A stretch of 6,056 bases of DNA from CAYLTX01 sp046545675 (GTDB lineage: Bacteria > Myxococcota_A > Bradymonadia > Bradymonadales > Bradymonadaceae), in contig JBKGZI010000366.1 in NCBI GenBank assembly GCA_046545675.1, positions 1 through 6,056 of the forward strand, read 5' to 3'. A model generated the notes under the pieces. It ran no database searches. It was not told the DNA's origin and saw only the letters and a list, made by a program, of their open reading frames with translations. Of the stretch, positions 1 to 5,161 are shown piece by piece (position 1 is the stretch's first letter; each line of letters starts with the position of its first letter). A program made the position numbers and the translations under genes.

Positions 1-18
1 TCTCTCACTTTCTGCCGT
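1..18. repeat. Edge of an octamer repeat array
   Basis: The first bases contain a unit TCACTTTC (5-12) preceded by TCTC, a one-mismatch copy of the TTACTTTC unit seen at 1511-1518. The copy ends in TCTGCCGT, the same eight bases that close the larger array at 1525-1532. The rest of the array lies outside the window. It abuts the stop codon of the dehydrogenase gene. Confidence 0.45.
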
Positions 19-1358
19 TAAGCGTACAGCGCGTCGATCGCCTCGTCGGCCCAAGCCTCGAGCGTGCCGAGCTCCCAGGCCAGGTGCAAGATCGTATAGC
101 GGTTGCGGATGTCTTTCGAGTGCGTGATCGCCCGCCGGGCGCGCTCGCGCTCGACGCCCAGATCGGCAAAGCGCACCGGGCAGTTCGCCGAGCGCAGCTC
201 GTCCTCGAGCGACTGTCGGCTGCGAAGCGTCGCGCGCACCTCATCCATGACCAGATCCCATTCATCGACAAGTTTTGTCAGGCGCCCGCGAAGCTCTTCA
301 GGGCTCGGGTAGCCCGGCCGGGCGTGTTTGACCACCGCGTCGAAGAGCGTGCCGAATCGCTCGCGGAGCATCGCCTCGTAATCGTCCCAGGCCGGCAGCG
401 CGTCCACGCGCGCGTCGATATCGATGGCGGCCGGGTCGATCTCGCGCAACTTCTCGTACAGCAGCGCCGTGGTCAGCGTGCCGACGCCGACCTGGCAGCC
501 GTGAAAATCGTGAGGCTTGCCGAAGGCGTACGCCTCCATGTCGATGAAGTGGCTGATCAGGTGCTCGCCGCCCGAGGCCGGGCTCGACGAGCCGGCCACG
601 CTCATGGCGATGCCCGACAGCATCAGGCTCTCGAGCAGCCCGCGGGTCGCCTCGCGGTCGCGCTCGGGCAGCTTCTCGGCGACGCCCTCGAGCTTGCGGG
701 CGCCCTCTTCGATGATCTCCATGGCCTCGGCGGAGTGGAAGGTGCCGTTGAGGCGCGCCGACAGCCGCCAGTCGGAGTTGGAGACCGGCTTGGACATCAA
801 GTCGCCCAGGCCGCTGGCGATCATGCGGTAGGGCGCCTCGGCCATCACGTCCAGATCGGCGATGACCACCCGCGGCGCGGTGCACGAGGTCGTCGTCTTG
901 ACGCCGTCGGAGAGCACCGCGGCGATCGCCGAGTTGTAGCCGTTCATGCTCGGCGCGGTGCCGATGACGGCCATCGGCACGCCGGCTCTGTGGCTGGCCA
1001 GCTTGACGGTGTCGTTGATGGTGCCGCTGCCCACCGCCAGGCCGGCTGCGGCGTCGACCTCGGCCAGGGCCGTCTGGTAGGCGCCGACCAACTCGTCATT
1101 GCAGATCGGGTCGCCCTCGTCGGGCATGGGCACCTCGAAGCGCTCCCACGCCTGGCCGGCCTCATCGAGCATCGCGGCGACTTGCTCCCCGGCGACTCGC
1201 CACGTATTGACATCGGCGGCCACCAGCCACACACCCTCGTCGAGGTGCTCGGCCAGCAGCGTGTAGCCATCTTCGATCGCCCCGCGCGCAATTGAACAGG
1301 CGCGCGTATCCAGACGGTCACTATATTTGGCGAGTAGCTCGTTGGTAATATCTGTCAT
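18..1358 (-). CDS. egsA: sn-glycerol-1-phosphate dehydrogenase (AraM/EgsA family)
   Basis: This 446-residue cytosolic protein belongs to the iron-type alcohol dehydrogenase superfamily, in the branch that reduces dihydroxyacetone phosphate to sn-glycerol 1-phosphate with NAD(P)H. The nucleotide-binding motif GSGTINDTVK is at residues 110-119, and the TAPS motif at 134-137 is followed by S143. The expected metal ligands are D186 (in GLGDLMSK), H266 (in ASGGEH) and H286 (in HDFHG), with H270 as a likely substrate contact. From memory, the central block and the C-terminal IRNRYTI segment resemble Bacillus AraM, and the length is somewhat greater than that family's roughly 390 residues. One oddity is that the Asp normally found two residues after TAPS is Asn139. 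The ATG is the first in-frame start, behind only a weak GAG site; the stop is TAA. It is divergent from the DedA gene. The family call is firm; the true substrate is not proven. Confidence 0.88.
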   Translation of the reverse strand: MTDITNELLAKYSDRLDTRACSIARGAIEDGYTLLAEHLDEGVWLVAADVNTWRVAGEQVAAMLDEAGQAWERFEVPMPDEGDPICNDELVGAYQTALAEVDAAAGLAVGSGTINDTVKLASHRAGVPMAVIGTAPSMNGYNSAIAAVLSDGVKTTTSCTAPRVVIADLDVMAEAPYRMIASGLGDLMSKPVSNSDWRLSARLNGTFHSAEAMEIIEEGARKLEGVAEKLPERDREATRGLLESLMLSGIAMSVAGSSSPASGGEHLISHFIDMEAYAFGKPHDFHGCQVGVGTLTTALLYEKLREIDPAAIDIDARVDALPAWDDYEAMLRERFGTLFDAVVKHARPGYPSPEELRGRLTKLVDEWDLVMDEVRATLRSRQSLEDELRSANCPVRFADLGVERERARRAITHSKDIRNRYTILHLAWELGTLEAWADEAIDALYA

Positions 1359-1399
1359 TCTTGAACGCTCGGGACGATAGAAACGATTTTGCGAGATGA

Positions 1400-1526
1400 G
1401 AGAGTAAGATAGTGAGAAAGTAAGAGAGTTAGATACTGCAACTGCTCTCGGGCGACCTGATGCGCTTGGTATGGCCGTTGTTCTTCTTACTCTCTTACTC
1501 TCTTACTCTCTTACTTTCTGACTCTC
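1400..1526. repeat. Inverted octamer tandem-repeat element
   Basis: Four degenerate units of GAGAGTAA (1400-1431: GAGAGTAA, GATAGTGA, GAAAGTAA, GAGAGTTA) are followed by a 55-bp spacer and five units of the complement (1487-1526: TTACTCTC three times, then TTACTTTC and TGACTCTC). The two arms could pair over about 32 bp, with register slippage possible. The element occupies the divergent region between the dehydrogenase and DedA genes, so it would lie in the 5' leader or promoter of one or both. It may be a REP- or STRR-like genomic repeat, but no known family could be assigned. Confidence 0.75.
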
Positions 1527-1609
1527 TGCCGTACCACATTGTAATCGCACGTTTGCTGAGTAACTTTCAAGCGGTCTGAAACGCCAGAATTCCTGCAGGT
1601 GCCGTCTTT

Positions 1610-2248
1610 ATGGAGATGTACGACCTCCACCAAATTTTCGACTACTTATCCGGCCAGGCCGTGTGGTGGGGGCTGTTGATCCTGATGCTCAGCGCGATGA
1701 TCGAATATATCGTGCCGCCTTTTCCGGGAGATACGGTCACATTGGCCGGCGCCGTGCTCATCCCGACGGCGGGCTGGCCGCTCTGGGCGGTCTTCGGCGC
1801 GGTCACGCTGGGGAGCCTATTCGGGGCGGGGCTCAACTGGTGGGTCGGCTCCTGGGTCGCCGAGCATAAGCAGAAGGATACGTGGGTGCACCGCCAGCTC
1901 GATCGCGACAACATCCGCCCGAAGCTCGATAAGCTCATCGCCCAATTCGAACGCCACGGAGCGGTCTACCTGACGCTCAACCGCTTCGTGCCGGCGTTTC
2001 GCTCGGTGTTCTTCGTCGGCGCCGGGCTGGCCAAATTGGTGCTGTGGAAGGTTCTGGTCTTCGCGGCGATCAGCGCCTCGCTGTGGAACGCGGCGATTTT
2101 GGCGCTCGGATACCTGGTCGGCTATAATATCGATTCGCTGGCGATGTGGATCGCTCGCTACCAGCGCGCCTTCTTCGTGGGCGTTGCGGTTGCGATTGTG
2201 CTATGGTTTGGTATCAAGATAGTTAAGAAAGTAATGAGCAGCGGCTGA
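1610..2248 (+). CDS. DedA family (VTT/SNARE-associated domain) membrane protein
   Basis: This 212-residue integral inner-membrane protein has the hallmarks of the DedA family, whose members are linked to translocation of polyprenyl-phosphate or phospholipid across the membrane and to envelope homeostasis. A hydrophobic segment at about 17-34 leads into the E32...PPFPGD (36-41) motif and the re-entrant region around 42-80. The second signature FERHG (113-117) plus NRFVPAFRS (124-132) has the conserved R125, P128 and R131. Further hydrophobic stretches are at about 143-172 and 186-205, and the tail is basic (KIVKKV). The length is typical of the family. The start ATG at 1610 has a weak AGG 10 bp upstream; the second ATG at 1616 is too close to its GGAG to be better. 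The lipid substrate cannot be read from sequence. Its divergent neighbour makes a phospholipid backbone precursor, which suggests a shared envelope-lipid theme but does not prove one. Confidence 0.88.
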   Translation: MEMYDLHQIFDYLSGQAVWWGLLILMLSAMIEYIVPPFPGDTVTLAGAVLIPTAGWPLWAVFGAVTLGSLFGAGLNWWVGSWVAEHKQKDTWVHRQLDRDNIRPKLDKLIAQFERHGAVYLTLNRFVPAFRSVFFVGAGLAKLVLWKVLVFAAISASLWNAAILALGYLVGYNIDSLAMWIARYQRAFFVGVAVAIVLWFGIKIVKKVMSSG

Positions 2249-2319
2249 GACAAGAAACCTCAGCCAAAAATTTGCGGGGCGTGGTCTCTCGTCATATAAA
2301 CGTTCCAGATGGGTTCGAC

Positions 2320-2335
2320 GACAACAATTGTTGTC
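2320..2335. promoter_or_regulatory. 16-bp perfect palindrome, candidate operator
   Basis: GACAACAATTGTTGTC is identical to its own reverse complement. It lies about 75 bp before the TTG start of the small sigma-like gene, in an AT-richer stretch that probably holds its promoter. Such a site suits a dimeric repressor or activator. It has no loop, so it is a poor RNA hairpin. No regulator can be named. Confidence 0.4.
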
Positions 2336-2372
2336 CGTAATTAAACTGAATGATGACACCTTTTGTGTATGA

Positions 2373-2387
2373 GCTGCTGGCCGCAGC
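2373..2387 (+). other. Small GC-rich hairpin in leader
   Basis: GCTGC, a five-base loop TGGCC, then GCAGC forms a 5-bp stem followed by ATTTTATA. It sits 12 bp before the ribosome binding site of the gene starting at 2412. The T-run is too short for a confident terminator, so it is recorded as a possible leader structure only. Confidence 0.2.
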
Positions 2388-2399
2388 ATTTTATACCGT

Positions 2400-2406
2400 G
2401 GAGGAG
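2400..2406 (+). promoter_or_regulatory. Strong ribosome binding site fixing a TTG start
   Basis: GGAGGAG lies five bases before TTG at 2412. No ATG or GTG gives a comparable start in this frame, so this site is what argues that translation begins at the TTG codon. Confidence 0.7.
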
Positions 2407-2411
2407 CTACA

Positions 2412-2741
2412 TTGACTGACGAGAAAAAAGAGCTTCGGAGCACTGGGACCACGACCGTCACCGAGGAGTCCGAGCAGGGCACCGGCGACCTGGCTGCCCT
2501 GACTCCCGAAGAGGAGAAGGCCGTGCGCATGCGCCACGGTCTCGATGAGAGCGACGAGCACGAGTTGAAGTTCGGCCTCGGGGCCAACGAGGAAGCGCTC
2601 GCGAAGCTCGCCAACCTCGAGATGTTTTTGGTCGAGAAGTTCGAGCGCACCGAGAAGCTCGAAGGCGTCTTCGACGGCGAACACGTCGACGTCGATGCCA
2701 AGCGCCGGATCATCCACAAGCTCAAGGGCCAGGACGACTGA
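2412..2741 (+). CDS. Small acidic protein with sigma-70 region-4-like segment
   Basis: This 109-residue acidic cytosolic protein has 28 Asp/Glu against 16 Lys/Arg. Residues 1-28 are polar and probably disordered. Residues 30-44 (LTPEEEKAVRMRHGL) resemble the start of sigma-70 region 4 (consensus-like LTPREEKVLRLRYG). Residues 62-88, with spaced Leu and KFERTEKLEGVFDG, can be laid against the end of region 4.2 and the sigma C-terminus. The recognition-helix part (TLEEIG...TRERIRQ) is replaced by ELKFGLGANEEALAK, so promoter DNA binding is doubtful. The TTG start is chosen for its GGAGGAG site; the gene ends just before a strong terminator, so it is probably a monocistronic unit. No signal peptide or membrane segment is present. 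It is best treated as uncharacterised; a role in contacting RNA polymerase is speculation from the resemblance. Confidence 0.75.
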   Translation: MTDEKKELRSTGTTTVTEESEQGTGDLAALTPEEEKAVRMRHGLDESDEHELKFGLGANEEALAKLANLEMFLVEKFERTEKLEGVFDGEHVDVDAKRRIIHKLKGQDD

Positions 2742-2770
2742 CGCGTCCTCGCCCAACGAACGACCAATCG

Positions 2771-2804
2771 AGCCGGAGCCCCGTGTGGGGCTTCGGCTTT
2801 TTTT
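2771..2804 (+). terminator. Rho-independent terminator
   Basis: A 12-bp stem (2771-2782 with 2787-2798, one G-T wobble) closes a GTGT loop and runs into seven T residues (2798-2804). It ends the transcript of the small sigma-like gene, whose stop is 30 bp upstream, and separates it from what follows. Confidence 0.93.
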
Positions 2805-2822
2805 CTGGGAGAGTATCTTGGA

Positions 2823-2846
2823 CTGACGTCCTCTGGGCGTCAGAGG
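2823..2846 (+). other. Overlapping alternative hairpins before a TTG codon
   Basis: CTGACG (2823-2828) can pair with CGTCAG (2838-2843), or CCTCTG (2830-2835) can pair with CAGAGG (2841-2846). The two stems share bases and exclude each other. The right arm of the second stem covers AGAGGA, the possible ribosome binding site for a TTG at 2854. Each stem is only 6 bp, so this may be chance. Confidence 0.25.
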
Positions 2847-2853
2847 AAAAGAT

Positions 2854-3051
2854 TTGACGACCAAAGTTCAGGACTCGAAGCGTCGTCCACTGCACCTGGC
2901 AGTATTGCGTACATGCTCGCCGCGGCCCCGGAGTCCCGGCTGGCGCACTCAGATCTATCCCGAGGATCCGACCAGCATTCCCGCCCCCGCTAGGCAGCTG
3001 CATGGACCCAATGTACATTCAGGCCAAAAAAGGTGGCGGGAGCTCGGGTGA
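2854..3051 (+). CDS. Doubtful small reading frame, 65 residues
   Basis: This frame begins at TTG with AGAGGA seven bases upstream, a start arrangement like that of the preceding gene. It encodes a basic Arg/Pro-rich peptide (begins MTTKVQDSKRR) with no recognisable domain, signal or membrane segment. Its last 50 bases overlap the following gene if that gene starts at 3002, but it would end 25 bases before the alternative start at 3077, a normal operon spacing. The composition looks more like chance translation of GC-rich DNA than a conserved protein. It is listed because of the ribosome binding site and the lack of another gene here. Confidence 0.2.
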   Translation: MTTKVQDSKRRPLHLAVLRTCSPRPRSPGWRTQIYPEDPTSIPAPARQLHGPNVHSGQKRWRELG

Positions 3052-3400
3052 CACAAGTCAACCGAAGGAACCTGTGATGAAGGTTCCAAGTGCCGATAAC
3101 CACGCGTCTCAGACGCTTGCGGGGCTTTCCGAGAAAGCTGGGTTAGACGACTCTAAACCTCCCGCCAGCGATGCCACGGGCTCTCGGCCTGATCCGATGG
3201 GTCCAGATCGTCTCGCTCAACTTGGCGCAGGCAGTCAACCCGGTCGCGGGGGCGGGGGCGGCGGTCAAGGCGGCGGCAGTCAAGGCGACACCGCTTATTA
3301 CCGACAGTACTGCCGGTTCGGCGATGATGTGGAGCCGCAGTGTCCATCCGGTTATCGCTGCACGGGATCCACGTCAGTGGGTACCTGCGAACCGATTTGA
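3002..3400 (+). CDS. Small Gly-rich protein with four C-terminal cysteines
   Basis: This 132-residue protein is not recognised. Residues 1-80 are polar and likely disordered, with Ser, Asp, Pro and Lys. A glycine-rich hinge spans about 81-95, and a compact C-terminal part has Cys104, Cys114, Cys120 and Cys129 (spacing C-x9-C-x5-C-x8-C, with PSGYRC and GTC turns). That cysteine pattern recalls short disulfide-bonded modules in exported proteins of related bacteria, yet no signal peptide precedes it. The start is uncertain. ATG 3002 has a TAGG site seven bases upstream and keeps the same polar composition; ATG 3077 has a better AAGGA (3065-3069) at ideal spacing and gives 107 residues. The frame is open back to 2858 but has no better start. 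Third-position GC is visibly lower than in the flanking genes, which may mean recent acquisition or weak selection. Confidence 0.55.
   Translation: MDPMYIQAKKGGGSSGDTSQPKEPVMKVPSADNHASQTLAGLSEKAGLDDSKPPASDATGSRPDPMGPDRLAQLGAGSQPGRGGGGGGQGGGSQGDTAYYRQYCRFGDDVEPQCPSGYRCTGSTSVGTCEPI
3065..3069 (+). promoter_or_regulatory. Ribosome binding site for an alternative start at 3077
   Basis: AAGGA lies seven bases before ATG 3077, in the frame of the Cys-rich protein. It is the best such site in the region and supports either initiation at 3077 or a second, shorter product. Confidence 0.4.
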
Positions 3401-3589
3401 CGGCCCAGACGATCGTGAAGTGAGGGTGGCCGCGAATTATGCTCCGAGGGTTGTTGCGGTCGGCCTTTCGATGTGACGTTATTGTGACTCAACCATGCGG
3501 ATCGTTACGTCATGCACCTGGTATGTCTGAAGGCGTTTCCGGGATGATTCTCGTGGATGTCCAACACCGGTTGTCGCCCTAGGACGACT

Positions 3590-3626
3590 CTGCTAACGTC
3601 GCCGCCGGTGGCAGTTTCGATTTTTT
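3590..3626 (+). other. Weak hairpin and T-run before the carboxylase gene
   Basis: CTGC (3590-3593) can pair with GCAG (3611-3614), with an inner CGCC/GGTG pairing, and TTTCGATTTTTT follows up to 3626. The form is reminiscent of a leaky terminator or attenuator directly before the AGGGAG ribosome binding site (3627-3632). The stem is interrupted, so confidence is low. The rest of 3401-3637 shows no gene and no convincing promoter. Confidence 0.2.
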
Positions 3627-3637
3627 AGGGAGCTAGC

Positions 3638-5158
3638 ATGTTCGAAAAAGTACTGGTCGCCAACCGGGGAGAGATCGCCGTCAGGGTGATGCGCTCTCTC
3701 AAAGAGATGGGCATCGCGTCGGTGGCGGTGTTCTCGGAGGCTGACAGAGAGGCGCTGCACGTGCGCCTGGCCGACGAGGCCTATTGCGTCGGGCCCGCCG
3801 AGAGCAGCGAGAGTTATCTGCGGATCGACAAGATCCTCGAGGTCGTCGAAAAGAGCGGCGCCGAGGCGATCCATCCCGGTTACGGCTTTTTGAGCGAGAA
3901 CGCCGAATTTGCGCGCGCTTGCGATGAAGCAGGCGTCGTCTTTATCGGCCCCAAGCCTCACGCCATCGAGGCGATGGGCGAGAAGACCCGCGCTCGCACG
4001 CTCATGGAGAAGGCCGGCGTGCCGCTGGTGCCGGGCACCGAAGATGCCATCGAGGACCCCGAAGAGGCCCTCGAACTCGCCAAAGAGATGGGCTTTCCGG
4101 TGTTGGCCAAAGCGTCGGCCGGCGGTGGCGGCAAGGGCATGCGCCGTGTCGATCGCGCCGAGGACTTCGTGGCCTCCTTCGAGGGCGCGCGTCGCGAGGC
4201 GCTGAGCTCCTTTGGAAACGGCGATGTCTTCGTCGAGAAATACGTCGTCAACCCCAAGCACGTCGAGATTCAGGTGCTCGCCGATGGCCACGGAAACGTG
4301 GTGCATCTCTTCGAGCGCGATTGTTCCGTGCAAAGGCGTCACCAGAAGATCATCGAGGAGACCCCCTGTCCGGTCCTCGAAGAGGAGACCCGCCGCAAGA
4401 TGGGCGAGGTGGCCGTCAAGGCCGCCCAGGCCGTCGATTATGTGGGCGCGGGCACCGTCGAATTCTTGCTCGACGTCGACCAGAACTTCTATTTTCTGGA
4501 GATGAACACCCGCCTGCAGGTCGAGCACCCGATCACCGAGATGATCACGGGCATGGACCTGGTCCGCTGGCAGGTGCGCATCGCCGCCGGTGAAGAGCTG
4601 CCCTTCGAGCAAGAAGATCTCAGCCGAAGCGGCGCGGCCATCGAATGCCGCATCTACGCCGAAGATCCCGAGAATAACTTCATGCCCGCACCCGGGCCGA
4701 TCACGTACCTGAGCGGGCCGGACGGCCCCGGGGTGCGCGAGGACGCCGGCGTCTACTCGGGAGCTGTCGTGCCCGTGCACTACGACCCGATGATCTCGAA
4801 GCTGGTCGTGTGGGGCGAGGATCGCCAGCACGCCATCGGCCGCATGAGGCGCGCGCTGGGCGAGTACACCGTCTCGGGAATCGTCACCAATATCGCCTTC
4901 CACCAGGAAGTCCTGGCGCATCCGGACTTCGTCGAGGGCAGCTACGACACCGAATTCGTCCCCGACATGATGGCCGGCCGCGACCGCCCCCAGCCGCAAT
5001 ACGGCGACGTCGCCGAGCTGGCCGCCGTCTTGGCGGTGCATCGGCGCGACGAAGCCGTGGCCGCGGCAGCCGGCGGCGGCGAAGGACCCCAGAAGACCGA
5101 AGACAGCGGCTCGCGCTGGAAGCAATACGGCCGATTCAGCGCCCTCAGGAGGTTTTGA
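3638..5158 (+). CDS. accC: Biotin carboxylase subunit of acetyl/propionyl-CoA carboxylase
   Basis: This 506-residue enzyme uses ATP and bicarbonate to carboxylate biotin on its carrier protein. The N-terminal biotin-carboxylase domain covers about 1-112, the ATP-grasp domain about 115-325 and the C-terminal lid about 334-442. Residues equivalent to the E. coli AccC active site are intact: K116, K158, the loop AGGGGKGM (161-168), H208, K237, E275, E288, N290, R292, Q294, E296 and R338. It is longer than E. coli AccC (about 450) through a C-terminal tail with an Ala/Gly-rich linker and a WKxxGRxxAL motif. The ATG has AGGGAG five bases upstream. The carrier gene follows in the same frame after TGA and one codon, and a mutase gene comes next. 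That context favours propionyl-CoA carboxylase over a dedicated acetyl-CoA carboxylase. No carboxyltransferase gene is present here. Confidence 0.95.
   Translation: MFEKVLVANRGEIAVRVMRSLKEMGIASVAVFSEADREALHVRLADEAYCVGPAESSESYLRIDKILEVVEKSGAEAIHPGYGFLSENAEFARACDEAGVVFIGPKPHAIEAMGEKTRARTLMEKAGVPLVPGTEDAIEDPEEALELAKEMGFPVLAKASAGGGGKGMRRVDRAEDFVASFEGARREALSSFGNGDVFVEKYVVNPKHVEIQVLADGHGNVVHLFERDCSVQRRHQKIIEETPCPVLEEETRRKMGEVAVKAAQAVDYVGAGTVEFLLDVDQNFYFLEMNTRLQVEHPITEMITGMDLVRWQVRIAAGEELPFEQEDLSRSGAAIECRIYAEDPENNFMPAPGPITYLSGPDGPGVREDAGVYSGAVVPVHYDPMISKLVVWGEDRQHAIGRMRRALGEYTVSGIVTNIAFHQEVLAHPDFVEGSYDTEFVPDMMAGRDRPQPQYGDVAELAAVLAVHRRDEAVAAAAGGGEGPQKTEDSGSRWKQYGRFSALRRF
5147..5153 (+). promoter_or_regulatory. 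Consensus ribosome binding site inside the end of the carboxylase gene
   Basis: AGGAGGT overlaps the last sense codons of the biotin carboxylase gene and lies eight bases before ATG 5162. It matches the anti-Shine-Dalgarno consensus and supports separate initiation of the carrier protein with translational coupling. Confidence 0.8.
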
Positions 5159-5161
5159 ACG

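Noticed and set aside
84..1295. A 403-codon open frame on the plus strand opposite the dehydrogenase gene
   Set aside because: It is antisense to a conserved enzyme with intact motifs, and its Arg/Ala/His-rich translation has no recognisable domain.
1400..1526. Insertion sequence ends
   Set aside because: There is no transposase gene between or near the arms, the core is only 55 bp, and no target-site duplication was seen.
1539..1566. TTGTAA and TAACTT with 16-bp spacing as a promoter for the DedA gene
   Set aside because: Only about half of each hexamer fits the sigma-70 consensus; such matches are common by chance.
2722..3018. A 98-codon minus-strand frame across the terminator and the following gap
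   Set aside because: It runs through the terminator hairpin and the end of the sigma-like gene, and has no recognisable domain or good start site.
3454..3483. TTGCGG and GTTATT with 18-bp spacing as a promoter for the carboxylase cluster
   Set aside because: The -10 match is poor and nothing else supports it.
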